From positions 1-27,660 of the forward strand of contig JANORB010000079.1 of NCBI GenBank assembly GCA_031415135.1: DNA of 27,660 nucleotides. The letters are read 5' to 3'. This DNA comes from LGRD01 sp031415135. GTDB taxonomy: Bacteria; Pseudomonadota; Gammaproteobacteria; Burkholderiales; Burkholderiaceae_C. The position numbers and the translations under genes are program-made. Shown one piece after another: positions 15,800 to 25,875 of this stretch (position 1 is its first letter; each line of letters starts with the position of its first letter). The notes under the pieces are model-generated. The model had not been told where the DNA came from. It did not search any database and saw only the letters and a program-made list of their open reading frames with translations.

Positions 15800-16175
15800 C
15801 GATACCCGCAGATTGCGTCGCCGGCCAACGGCGCGACTGCGCTGGCTCTTCCGCATCGATGAGATTGATCTCGCAGGGCGCACGGGCTTGGACGAACCGC
15901 TCGGAGCGTTTTTTTCCACTCCTGACGAGCCAGTGGGTCGCTTTGCGGGTGGCGCTTGTCCGGGGCGAGCTTGCGCCCGTCATGCCGATGCAGCAGGTTG
16001 TAGACCGAGGACAGCGCCATCGAGCGGCCCAGCCGGGTTTCGAGTTCGGCCTTGACCTGACCGACCAGCAGCATGCCGCCCGTGCTGGCGCGCTCCAGGA
16101 ACGGGGCCAGCACTTCGCGTTCTTGCACCCGCACCCCCAAGCGAACCTGCGAGGGCAACAACTGGACAAGGCATC
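15800..16175 (-). pseudogene. Degraded IS630-like (winged-helix) transposase fragment
   Basis: Read leftward from about 16170, one frame gives VREREVLAPF-like sequence, then MLLVGQVKAELETRLGRSMA, SVYNLLHRHDGRKLAPDKRH and PQSDPLARQEWKKTLRAV. This is the winged-helix part of IS630-type transposases. The frame has no N-terminus (a stop lies at 16174-16176) and no DDE catalytic domain. After the KK pair the similarity appears to break or shift frame. It is therefore an inactive remnant. No terminal inverted repeats were found by eye. It lies directly after tgt, where Burkholderiales usually carry yajC. The family call rests on recognition of the LLHRHGWRKLAPDKRHP-type block. Confidence 0.7.
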
Positions 16176-16209
16176 ACATCGAGTTTCTTGATCATTGAAC
16201 GCGCCGCCC

Positions 16210-17334
16210 TCAGACGCCGCGCGCCCGGTCGGCGCGGAAACGCTGCACGAAGGACGCGAAGGCGCCGCTGGCCAGCGCCTCGCGCACCTCGCGCATCAAA
16301 TTCACGTAGTAGTGCAGGTTGTGGATGCTGGCCAGCATGGGCCCCAGCATCTCGCTGCAACGGTCCAGGTGGTGCAGGTAGGCGCGGCTGAAGTTCAGGC
16401 AGGTGTGGCAGCGGCAGCTGATGTCGACGGGCTGCTCGTCGGTCTTGTGGCGCGCGTTGCGAATTTTCAGGTCGCCGAAGCGGGTGAACAGGTGGCCGTT
16501 GCGCGCGTTGCGCGTGGGCATCACGCAGTCGAACATGTCCACGCCCGCCTGCACACCAGCAACCAGGTCTTCGGGCGTGCCCACGCCCATCAGGTAGCGC
16601 GGCTTGTGCGCCGGCAGGCGCTGCGGCGTGTGCGCCACGATGCGCAGCATCTCTGCCTTCGGCTCGCCGACGCTGACACCGCCGACGGCATAACCCGGCA
16701 GGTCCAGATCGACCAGCGCGTTCAACGATTCCTCGCGCAGGTTCTCGAACATGCCGCCCTGCACGATGCCGAACAGCGCGTTGGGGTTCTCCAGCCGCGC
16801 GTGCTCGGCCGCACTGCGCGCGGCCCAGCGCAGGCTCAACGCCATCGAGCTGCGCGCCTCCTTCTCGGTCGTGATGTGGCCCTGGGTCTCGAACGGCGTG
16901 CATTCGTCGAACTGCATCACGATGTCGCTGTTCAGCACATGCTGGACCTGCATGCTGACCTCGGGCGTGAGGAACAGCTTGTCGCCGTTGACGGGTGAGG
17001 CGAACCTGACGCCCTCTTCGCTGATCTTGCGCATGTCACCAAGCGACCACACCTGAAAGCCGCCGCTGTCGGTGAGCATCGGCAAATGCCAGCCCTCGAA
17101 GCGGTGCAGCCCGCCGAACTGGCGCAGCACCTCGACCCCCGGCCTCAGCCACAGGTGGAAGGTGTTGCCCAGGATGATTTGCGCGCCCATGTCGAGCAGC
17201 GACTGCGGCATCACGCCCTTCACGGTGCCGTAGGTGCCCACCGGCATGAAGACCGGCGTTTCGACGACGCCGTGCGTGAGCGTCAGGCGGCCGCGGCGGG
17301 CCTGGCCTTCGGTGGCGAGAAGGTCGAACCGCAT
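16210..17334 (-). CDS. tgt: Queuine tRNA-ribosyltransferase (Tgt)
   Basis: A 374-residue tRNA-guanine transglycosylase that swaps guanine 34 of GUN-anticodon tRNAs for preQ1. D89 in LTDSGGFQVWSLGD is the general acid/base, D269 in FDCVMPTRNARNGHLF the nucleophile, and C307, C309, C312 with H338 the zinc site. The ATG at 17334 gives the family-typical start MRFDLLATEGQARRGRLTL; a TTG three codons upstream is less likely. It lies only 5 bp after the TOPRIM-like gene and has no clear SD of its own, so it may depend on translational coupling. Normally it would follow queA directly; here a two-gene cassette separates them. All catalytic parts are intact. Confidence 0.97.
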   Translation of the reverse strand: MRFDLLATEGQARRGRLTLTHGVVETPVFMPVGTYGTVKGVMPQSLLDMGAQIILGNTFHLWLRPGVEVLRQFGGLHRFEGWHLPMLTDSGGFQVWSLGDMRKISEEGVRFASPVNGDKLFLTPEVSMQVQHVLNSDIVMQFDECTPFETQGHITTEKEARSSMALSLRWAARSAAEHARLENPNALFGIVQGGMFENLREESLNALVDLDLPGYAVGGVSVGEPKAEMLRIVAHTPQRLPAHKPRYLMGVGTPEDLVAGVQAGVDMFDCVMPTRNARNGHLFTRFGDLKIRNARHKTDEQPVDISCRCHTCLNFSRAYLHHLDRCSEMLGPMLASIHNLHYYVNLMREVREALASGAFASFVQRFRADRARGV

Positions 17335-17339
17335 CGACG

Positions 17340-17951
17340 TCAAAGCGCTACTCGAAGAAAAAAGTCCCGGACCTGCGACTCGAAGTGGACGAACGACGGC
17401 AGCTTGCGCAGCACCGAAGGGTCATCCATGAAGCCGCTGATCTGACGCCGGGCCTGATTCCGATCAAACCGGCGCAGTCGATGCGGCCCCAGTTCGCTGG
17501 CCTTTTCAAGGGCCGCGAACAGCAGGCCTTTCGGATCAGTCTGCGCCTCCAGCCTGCCCATTGCGGGAAGTCCCAAACTCGCGCTACCCGCCGTATTGCC
17601 CGAGGCTCGACGGATGGCCAATTCATCAGCGAGCAACCATGCTTCAGTCATCCGCACCGGGATCAAACAGATGGCCGTGGGCGATCCGGTCGCACGGACT
17701 GCGGCGCGAATCTCCTCCTCGCGCCGCGACACCAAGTTCCGGTCAGCGTCCCTGTGCACGAAGAGCAGGTCACAGGGGTGCAGGGCCAGGGCTCGGGCAA
17801 CGCGGTCACGCAACGGTCCGCTGGGCAAATCGTCCGCGAATGTTGTCTGATGCGCAATGGTGCAGTGCTCATCGAGCACAAATTCGATCAGTGGAACAAG
17901 CGCCTGATCCGAGCAGCCTTCGGCCACGAGCGTCGATGTGAAGCGCTGCAT
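17340..17951 (-). CDS. TOPRIM-like (DUF4276-like) partner of the adjacent ATPase
   Basis: A 203-residue protein with a TOPRIM-like arrangement: glutamate E11 in TLVAEGCSDQALVPL and a DxD pair, D68 and D70, in DLLFVHRDADR. Then comes IPVRMTEAWLLADELAIRRA (97-116) and a C-terminal helical part. This pattern is that of DUF4276-type proteins, often found beside OLD/AAA-type ATPases. In related two-gene systems (for example AriA/AriB of PARIS, or OLD nucleases in a single chain) the TOPRIM part is the toxic nuclease released or activated by the ATPase. It starts 9 bp after the ATPase stop and ends 5 bp before tgt. I infer a nuclease or effector role; no defence activity can be read directly. Confidence 0.8.
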   Translation of the reverse strand: MQRFTSTLVAEGCSDQALVPLIEFVLDEHCTIAHQTTFADDLPSGPLRDRVARALALHPCDLLFVHRDADRNLVSRREEEIRAAVRATGSPTAICLIPVRMTEAWLLADELAIRRASGNTAGSASLGLPAMGRLEAQTDPKGLLFAALEKASELGPHRLRRFDRNQARRQISGFMDDPSVLRKLPSFVHFESQVRDFFLRVAL

Positions 17952-17960
17952 GGAGCCGCG

Positions 17961-19379
17961 CTAGCTCGCCGGGAAAAGATCGGCGGTCAAATGATCGCGA
18001 ACTCGTCTCACGACCGCGCGGGCTGGCGCCCGGCTCGAACCTGCAAGGTAACCCTGAAGCTCCCCCCGGGTGATGGTTCCCGACGCGGCGGGGGAGACCT
18101 GCGTAGAACGCCAAGTATCAGAGAGCGGTTTGAAATTGATGAAGGTCGAGCCCTTCAGTCGCAGTGTTTCAGCCATCAGCAACTCGTCATCGGGCAGTTC
18201 CGATACGACAAGCGGAGAGTGCGTGTTGATGATGACCTGGCGGATGGCCCCGCGGTCCGCCCAATCGTCCTCCGAATCAAAATCGGCATCCGACAAACTG
18301 CGGACCAGTCTCAGCATCTCCGGAATGCGCAGCGGATGTATGCCGTTCTCTGGCTCCTCCATGCAGGTGAGCCCCGTGGCTTTTGGGTCGCTTGCCAGCA
18401 CGGACAGCGCGAGAAAGCGAAGCGTTCCATCCGAAAGCGAACTGGCGGAATATCGCTGTTTCCCCTGCATGGTCACCTGCACGGTTCGTTGCTGCCTCAC
18501 TTCATCGGAGTCGACATCGACTGAGGTGACGCCGGGAATCAATTCCACCAGACGGCTCGCTACCTGCGCATTGCTCACCAGCCGTACCAGCGTGTTCGGT
18601 ATGTGTTCTCCCACAGCCGAAATCTGCGCTTCATTGGCAAAGTCATCTGGTTTTCTCAGTGCGGACGGTTCCAGCTGGAGCAGGCGCCAGGACTGCATTT
18701 CCCGGCGAACTGCCAATGCCGTGGGATGAGACGCGGAGTTCACGCCGGACAAAACGGTTTGGGGTGATTTGCGGGCAGGGATCTTCGTCGGTCGGCCGCC
18801 GAGTCCGCGCTCTCCGTAGAGCAACAGAACCGGCTCGCTCTCTTGATCTGTCGCAATGAACGGAGTCGTACGTTTGCCCGGGCCGAATATGAAGCGCCTG
18901 GGGAGCTGCTTGCGCTGCGGAAACTCAAGCAGCCGATCAGATTGGCTCGAACTTTGCGCGCGCAATTCTTCTTTCACGATATAGATCGGGTCTCTGCCAA
19001 GGCCGTCGCCGCTGTCCCGATTCAGGCGCAAGCCGAGCGTGTATTCAAGGAAAGTCGCCGTCGGCTTTGCAGACCGATCAAAGTCGTCAACGACTTCACC
19101 GGGGACGATCATTTCCGCGACAAATTCAATGAGGTCGCCGGTCCGATCCTTCTCGCGAGCAACGAGGCTTGCAAAGTCTGAAGCGCGCCCGTTCGTTCCA
19201 CGAACGCGGCCCGCTGCTTTGACGATCGGCATCGAGGACAAGTCGCTCAGAAACAGGATCGCGTCGAAGAGGTTTGACTTACCGACTCCGTTCGGCCCAG
19301 CGACGCATGTGAACGGGCCAAACTTGAGATCGACCTCCCGAAGGTTCTTGAACCCGTTCACTCGCAATCTCGTCAGCAT
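17961..19379 (-). CDS. AAA/ABC-type (RecF/OLD-like) ATPase of a putative defence pair
   Basis: A 472-residue P-loop ATPase of the AAA_21/AAA_15 group. Walker A is GPNGVGKSN (28-36), the ABC-like signature SSLSDGTLRFLAL starts at 313, Walker B is LTCMEEPENGIHP (337-349), and the H-loop VIINTHSPLVV ends the core (382-392). The N-terminus LTRLRVNGFKNLREVDLKFG is typical of RecF/SMC-like heads. No TOPRIM domain is fused; that function appears to be in the next gene. Third-base composition looks visibly less GC-rich than in queA or tgt, suggesting horizontal transfer. It lies between queA and tgt in the same orientation. Phage defence is the likeliest role, by analogy with OLD, RloA and PARIS. Confidence 0.9.
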   Translation of the reverse strand: MLTRLRVNGFKNLREVDLKFGPFTCVAGPNGVGKSNLFDAILFLSDLSSMPIVKAAGRVRGTNGRASDFASLVAREKDRTGDLIEFVAEMIVPGEVVDDFDRSAKPTATFLEYTLGLRLNRDSGDGLGRDPIYIVKEELRAQSSSQSDRLLEFPQRKQLPRRFIFGPGKRTTPFIATDQESEPVLLLYGERGLGGRPTKIPARKSPQTVLSGVNSASHPTALAVRREMQSWRLLQLEPSALRKPDDFANEAQISAVGEHIPNTLVRLVSNAQVASRLVELIPGVTSVDVDSDEVRQQRTVQVTMQGKQRYSASSLSDGTLRFLALSVLASDPKATGLTCMEEPENGIHPLRIPEMLRLVRSLSDADFDSEDDWADRGAIRQVIINTHSPLVVSELPDDELLMAETLRLKGSTFINFKPLSDTWRSTQVSPAASGTITRGELQGYLAGSSRAPARAVVRRVRDHLTADLFPAS

Positions 19380-19423
19380 GGCGCTTGTCCTGTGAAGGTC
19401 TCGAATGCGGCGCCGAGCGCGCG

Positions 19424-19465
19424 TCAGCCGCCTGCGGGCGCCTCGACCACGTTGAACTTCAGCAT
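19424..19465 (-). pseudogene. Possible relic of an original tgt start, left beside queA
   Basis: A 13-codon frame, MLKFNVVEAPAGG then stop, begins 22 bp after the queA stop, which is where tgt starts in an undisturbed queA-tgt operon. Many Tgt proteins begin MLKF-x-V/L, so this may be the stump of an older tgt interrupted by the cassette. The resemblance covers only six or seven residues and could be chance. Confidence 0.4.
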
Positions 19466-19487
19466 GCCCTCCATTGTCGCAGGCGAT

Positions 19488-20537
19488 TCAGCGCGGCCGC
19501 GCCAGCAGCATCGCGTCGCCATAGCTGAAAAAACGGTAGCGCTCGGCAATCGCATGTGCGTAGAGCGCCCGCACCGCGTCGTAGCCGGCAAACGCACTCA
19601 CCAGCATCAGCAGCGTGCTCCTGGGCAAGTGAAAGTTGGTGAGCAGCACGTCGACCACCCGGAACTCGAAGCCCGGGGTGATGAAGATGTCGGTGTCGCG
19701 GCTGCCAGCTTCGAGTTCACCGGCCGCGGCGGCCGACTCGAGCGCGCGCAGCGTGGTCGTGCCGACCGCCACCACGCGGCCGCCGGCAGCGCGAGTTTGT
19801 TTGACCGCTGCCACGGTGGCCGCGCTGACGTCAAACCATTCGCTGTGCATCCGGTGCTGCGACAGGTCTTGGGTGCGAACCGGCCTGAACGTGCCGGCGC
19901 CGACATGCAGCGTCACGCTGGCCAGCGCCACGCCGCGCCGCTCGATCCGTTGCAGCACGGCCGCGTCGAAGTGCAGCGCCGCGGTGGGCGCGGCCACCGC
20001 GCCGGGACGGGTGGCGAACACGGTCTGGTAGCGGGCTTCGTCGTCCGGCGTGTCGGCATGGGTGATGTAGGGCGGCAGCGGCACATGGCCGTGACGCTCC
20101 AGCAGCGCGAATGGATCGGCCGGGAAACGCAGGCGGAACAAATCATTCCCGGCACCGGCGCGGCCCAGCATCACAGCGTCGAAACCGGCCTCGGCGCTGG
20201 CGCCGAATCGAATCCGGCCACCGGCCCGGGGCGGCTTGCTGGCGCGCAGGTGGGCCAGCACCTCGTGGCCGGGCAGCACGCGCTCGACCAGCGCCTCCAC
20301 CGCACCGCCGCTGGCCTTGTGGCCGAGCAACCGGGCCTTGATGACCCGGGTGTCGTTGAACACCAGCAGGTCGCCGGGCGCCAGCAGTTGGGGCAAGTCT
20401 CGAAACACCCGGTCGACCGGCTGCGGGCCCCGCCCGTCGAGCAGGCGCGAACCGCTGCGCTCGGGGGCGGGATGCTGGGCGATCAGTTCAGCGGGCAGCG
20501 CAAAGTCGAAATCGTTCAGCGTGAACGCGTGGGGCAT
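19488..20537 (-). CDS. queA: S-adenosylmethionine:tRNA ribosyltransferase-isomerase (QueA)
   Basis: A 349-residue enzyme that transfers the ribosyl group of SAM to preQ1-modified tRNA to give epoxyqueuosine. Family segments are in order: MPHAFTLNDFDFALPAELIA, VFNDTRVIKARLLGHK, HVPLPPYI, YQTVFATRPGAVAAPTAALH, FTPxG-like ITPGFEFRVVDVLLTNFHLP and RYRFFSYGDAMLL. Full family length, no lesion seen. The ATG at 20537 gives the usual start. Tgt, acting one step earlier on the same tRNA, is encoded 2.2 kb downstream behind the inserted cassette. It is divergent from recG with a 347-bp gap. Confidence 0.97.
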   Translation of the reverse strand: MPHAFTLNDFDFALPAELIAQHPAPERSGSRLLDGRGPQPVDRVFRDLPQLLAPGDLLVFNDTRVIKARLLGHKASGGAVEALVERVLPGHEVLAHLRASKPPRAGGRIRFGASAEAGFDAVMLGRAGAGNDLFRLRFPADPFALLERHGHVPLPPYITHADTPDDEARYQTVFATRPGAVAAPTAALHFDAAVLQRIERRGVALASVTLHVGAGTFRPVRTQDLSQHRMHSEWFDVSAATVAAVKQTRAAGGRVVAVGTTTLRALESAAAAGELEAGSRDTDIFITPGFEFRVVDVLLTNFHLPRSTLLMLVSAFAGYDAVRALYAHAIAERYRFFSYGDAMLLARPR

Positions 20538-20884
20538 GGACGCTGGCTGGCCCTAAGGGCGGGCCGCCGTGCGCTCCGCAGAGGCCTGGTCCGAGCGGTC
20601 CCACACCAGCGCAGACAGCAGACTGATGGCAACAACAGCGAGGACACAAAAAGCAAGACGGCGGGCGAAGCTCATGGCAAATGGAGGATTCAGGTGAGAG
20701 AGGAATGGGACGCCGGCGCCAGCGCCCGCACCGATCGGATGAATTGAATTGTCACCACCCCGCCGCCGGGCGCAACTCGTTTCAGTGCGGCTGACGTAAA
20801 TCCGCACAAGCGCTGCGCGGCGCCGCCACAGGGGCGGGGCGGATGTCACGAATGCGGCGCGTGCCCAACGGCGAGAATCGAGGC
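20538..20884. other. queA-recG divergent gap
   Basis: This 347-bp region should contain the promoters for queA (leftward) and recG (rightward). I see no clear -35/-10 pair. It holds one low-confidence small ORF on the queA strand (20553-20675). Nothing else is recognisable. Confidence 0.5.
20553..20675 (-). CDS. Possible 40-residue single-span membrane peptide
   Basis: The frame MSFARRLAFCVLAVVAISLL, continuing SALVWDRSDQASAERTAARP, has a basic N-terminus, one hydrophobic helix and a polar tail, as real small membrane proteins do. It ends 15 bp before queA on the same strand. No Shine-Dalgarno is visible and no family is recognised, so it could be a chance frame. Confidence 0.3.
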   Translation of the reverse strand: MSFARRLAFCVLAVVAISLLSALVWDRSDQASAERTAARP

Positions 20885-22925
<2,041 letters not shown>

Positions 22926-22936
<11 letters not shown>

Positions 22937-22996
22937 GCGCCGAGGCCTGAGCGTCAAGGCCTGAGCGCCGAGGCCTGAGCGTCAAGGCTGAGCGCC
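22926..22996. repeat. 28-bp tandem repeat across the recG stop codon
   Basis: Two perfect 28-bp units (22926-22953 and 22954-22981) are followed by a decayed partial third (from 22982). Each unit contains GGCCTGAGCG twice, about 14 bp apart. The recG TGA (22934-22936) lies in the first unit, so the unit probably expanded by slippage just past the gene end. It is too short and spacer-free to be CRISPR. Confidence 0.9.
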
Positions 22997-23024
22997 CCCC
23001 CCTGATCGCCCCGCCTCCCTAACT

Positions 23025-23060
23025 TTGACATGCGCCATGGGCGCGCGCAGCGATAGCATC
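23025..23060 (+). promoter_or_regulatory. Weak promoter candidate before the Yip1-domain gene
   Basis: An exact TTGACA lies at 23025-23030, 75 bp before the start codon. No good -10 lies at 16-18 bp; the nearest A/T-containing candidate, around CGATAGCAT, is at 20 bp or more. A small inverted repeat (GCAGCG at 23047-23052 with CGCTGC downstream) overlaps it. Confidence 0.25.
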
Positions 23061-23104
23061 GCGCTGCACACCGCCCCGCCCAAAAGGCCAACCTGAGGAC
23101 GACC

Positions 23105-24370
23105 ATGAATCTGATCCAGCGCGCACAAGACATCCTGCTCAAGCCCAAGGAGACCTGGCCGACCATCGCCAGCGAGCCCGCCGACACCGCGTCGGTCTAC
23201 CGCAACTATTTGATTTTCCTGGCGGCCATTCCCGCCGTGGCCGGCTTCATCGGCATGTCCTTGATCGGCTTCGGCGGGTTCGGCGTCAGCATGCGCCTTC
23301 CGCTGATGTCGGGCCTGGTCCACATGGTGGTGGGCTATGTGCTGTCGCTCGCCATGGTGTTCGTGCTGGCGCTGATCGTCGATGCGCTGGCGCCCACGTT
23401 CGGCGGCACCAAGAGCGCCATCAGCGCGCTCAAGGTGGTGGCCTACGGCAGCACGGCGGGCTTTCTGGGCGGCATCTTCGGCCTGCTGCCGTCGCTGTCG
23501 ATGCTGGGCCTGCTGGCCGCGCTGTATTCGGTCTACCTCGTCTACACCGGCCTGCCCGTGCTGATGAAATGCCCGCCCGGCAAGGCCGGCGCGTACACCG
23601 CCGTCGTGATCGTCTGCGGCATCGTGTTGATGATCGTGATGGCGGCGGTTTCCAGCCTGTTCATGCCGGTGAGTGGCATGCACATGGGCGGCATGAACAT
23701 GGGCGGCCTGCCGGGCGCCACCGAGCGCGGCGGCGACGTGACCATCAAGACACCGGGCGGCGAGGTCAACATCAACATCGCCAAGATGGAAGACATGGCG
23801 AAGAAGATGGACGAGGCCGGCAAGCGCATGGAAGCCGCGCAGAAGTCGGGTGACGGCGCCGCCGCCGGCAAGGCGATGGGCGACATCCTGGGCGCCATGA
23901 GCGGCGCCGCGGGCGTGAACAGCGTGCCGATTGCGGCGCAGGAGTTGAAGGCCTTGCTGCCAGAGGCCATCGGCTCGATGAAGCGCGAGTCGTTCGAGGC
24001 CCAGGGCGGCCAGGCCATGGGCTTGGCCGGCTCGTCGGCCAAGGCCAGCTATGCCGCCGGCGAGCAGCGCGTGCGGCTGTCGATCACCGACATGGGCGGC
24101 ATGGGCGGGCTGGCCGCGATGGCCGGCTGGGCCAACATGACGATGGACAAGGAGACCGACGGCAAGGTCGAGAAGGTCTACAAACAAGGCAATCGCACGG
24201 TGCGCGAGGAATACCGCAAGGACGGCAGCCACGGCGAAGTCACGCTGATCCTTGAAAACGGCGTGCTGGTCGAGGCCGAGGGCGACAAGGTCGACATCGC
24301 GGCGCTGAAGAAGATCATCGACGGGGTGGGGCTGGACAAGATCGAGGCGCTGAAGCGGGCGGCGAAGTGA
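23105..24370 (+). CDS. Yip1-domain membrane protein with soluble C-terminal domain
   Basis: A 421-residue protein. Residues 1-195 form a Yip1-type membrane domain: it begins MNLIQRAQDILLKPKETWPT, the typical entry motif, and has about five hydrophobic helices. A Met/Gly-rich stretch (MHMGGMNMGGLPG) then links to a soluble part of about 210 residues with a charged helix (KMEDMAKKMDEAGKRMEAAQ) and a beta-rich region (AAGEQRVRLSITDMGG, HGEVTLILENGVLVEAEGD). The C-terminal part is not recognised; similar extensions occur in proteobacterial Yip1 proteins. There is no clear operon partner. It converges on the flavoprotein gene, with 56 bp between. The function is unknown; an envelope role is likely. 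Confidence 0.85.
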   Translation: MNLIQRAQDILLKPKETWPTIASEPADTASVYRNYLIFLAAIPAVAGFIGMSLIGFGGFGVSMRLPLMSGLVHMVVGYVLSLAMVFVLALIVDALAPTFGGTKSAISALKVVAYGSTAGFLGGIFGLLPSLSMLGLLAALYSVYLVYTGLPVLMKCPPGKAGAYTAVVIVCGIVLMIVMAAVSSLFMPVSGMHMGGMNMGGLPGATERGGDVTIKTPGGEVNINIAKMEDMAKKMDEAGKRMEAAQKSGDGAAAGKAMGDILGAMSGAAGVNSVPIAAQELKALLPEAIGSMKRESFEAQGGQAMGLAGSSAKASYAAGEQRVRLSITDMGGMGGLAAMAGWANMTMDKETDGKVEKVYKQGNRTVREEYRKDGSHGEVTLILENGVLVEAEGDKVDIAALKKIIDGVGLDKIEALKRAAK

Positions 24371-24426
24371 CGACCGGCTCGCCGGTCCGCCGGCGCGCAA
24401 ACGCTGGCGGCGTCAGCGGCACGCCA

Positions 24427-25794
24427 TCAGCTTGATCTGGATGGCTTGGCCAGCGCCTTGATGCCGACGCTGGCCGCAATCAGGATCGGGTCGTACACCG
24501 GCGAGAACGGCGGCGCATAGGCCAGGTCCAGCGCCTCGACCTGGGCCAGCGTCATGCGCGCATGCAGCGCGGTGGCGAACACATCGATGCGCTTGGCCAC
24601 CGCGTCGCCACCGATCATTTGTGCGCCCAGCAGCCGGCCGCTGCCGCGCTCGGCATACACGACGCTGGTGATCGGCTTGTCGCCAGGGTAGGACTTGGCG
24701 CGCGTGTGGTGGGTTGAGACGGCTTCGATGGCGTCGACACCGGCGGCGGCAATCTCGGCCGCGCCCAGGCCGGTGCGCGCGACTTCGAGATCGAACAGCT
24801 TGAACCCGGCGCTGCCGACGATGCCGCCAAAGCGCTCGTCGCCACCGGCGGCGTTGGCGCCTGCGACCTTGCCTTGTTTGTTGGCGGTGGTGCCGAGCGG
24901 GATCCACACCGGCGCATTCAGCACCAGGTGCTGGGCCTCGGCGCAATCGCCCGCGGCATAGACGTCGGCGGCGCTGGTTCGCATGGCGTTGTCGACCGCT
25001 ATCGCGCCGCTGGCACCGAGCCGAATGCCGGCCTTCGCGGCCAGCGCCACCTCCGGGCGGGTGCCGACCGCGACGATGACCATTTGCGCGCGGAGTTCGC
25101 CACGGTCGCTGCGCAGCAACAGATCGGCGCCGTCGCGCTGCACCGACTGCAAGCTCGCGCCGGTCTGCACGCGCACGCCACAGCGACTCAGTTCACGACC
25201 CGCTGCGTCGACGATCGCCGGCGCAAAACCGGGCAGCACCTGCGCCACCCGCTCCAGCATCGTCACCTCGACGCCCAGGCCGTGCAGCACGTCGGCCATC
25301 TCCATGCCGATGTAGCCGGCGCCGACCACAACCGCGCGGCTCACCTGGGTTGCAGCCAGGTGGCGCTTGATCGCCTGCGCGTCGTCGAGCTCGCGCAGCA
25401 CGAACACAGCTTGTTCATCGAGCCCAGGCAATTGCGGGCGCACGGCCGCCGCGCCGGTGGCGAGCACGAGGCGGTCCCACCCCAGCGAATACTTCCGAGC
25501 CGCATCGAGATCGATCACGTCGACGACGCGGCGCGCGAGGTCGATGCCCAGCACCTCGTGGCGCGTGCGCACATCGATGCCACGCTCGCTGCGCGCGGCC
25601 TGGGCTTTCAGGATGATCAGGTCGTCCAGGGTCCGCGCCGGGTCGCCGATGTTGTAGGGCATGCCGCAGGCGCTGTACGAAATTTCGCTGCCGCGGTGCA
25701 GCACGATCACCTCGCACGCCGGGTCGCGCCGGCGCGCCTGGCTGGCCGCGCTCATGCCGGCGGCGACACCGCCGATGACCACAATGCAGGTCAT
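24427..25794 (-). CDS. FAD/NAD(P)-dependent oxidoreductase, CoA-disulfide-reductase/NADH-oxidase-like
   Basis: A 455-residue flavoprotein of the pyridine nucleotide-disulfide oxidoreductase class. It has an FAD-binding N-terminus CIVVIGGVAAGMSAASQARR, a single redox cysteine C43 in SYSACGMPYNIGD at the CoA-disulfide-reductase position, an NAD(P)H-binding VVVGAGYIGMEMADVLHGLG (155-174), the second FAD motif ADVYAAGDCAE (276-286) and the C-terminal dimerisation domain. The C-terminal APPFSPVYDP has Phe where many CoA-disulfide reductases carry the catalytic Tyr of APPYS, so true CoADR activity is uncertain. The ATG at 25794 starts MTCIVVIGG. It follows the acylating aldehyde dehydrogenase by 81 bp and may be cotranscribed. 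Alternatives are NADH oxidase or another thiol/persulfide reductase. Confidence 0.85.
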   Translation of the reverse strand: MTCIVVIGGVAAGMSAASQARRRDPACEVIVLHRGSEISYSACGMPYNIGDPARTLDDLIILKAQAARSERGIDVRTRHEVLGIDLARRVVDVIDLDAARKYSLGWDRLVLATGAAAVRPQLPGLDEQAVFVLRELDDAQAIKRHLAATQVSRAVVVGAGYIGMEMADVLHGLGVEVTMLERVAQVLPGFAPAIVDAAGRELSRCGVRVQTGASLQSVQRDGADLLLRSDRGELRAQMVIVAVGTRPEVALAAKAGIRLGASGAIAVDNAMRTSAADVYAAGDCAEAQHLVLNAPVWIPLGTTANKQGKVAGANAAGGDERFGGIVGSAGFKLFDLEVARTGLGAAEIAAAGVDAIEAVSTHHTRAKSYPGDKPITSVVYAERGSGRLLGAQMIGGDAVAKRIDVFATALHARMTLAQVEALDLAYAPPFSPVYDPILIAASVGIKALAKPSRSS

Positions 25795-25875
25795 GTCAGC
25801 ACCCCGATCGTCGGGTACGCCGATCGACGGCCTGGCTTGGGGCGGCCCGAGCAAGACGGGCTGGCGCAAGACTTC

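Noticed and set aside
15980..16903. Leftward frame starting in tgt and running into the IS remnant
   Set aside because: It is out of frame with both tgt and the transposase, and its translation is low-complexity.
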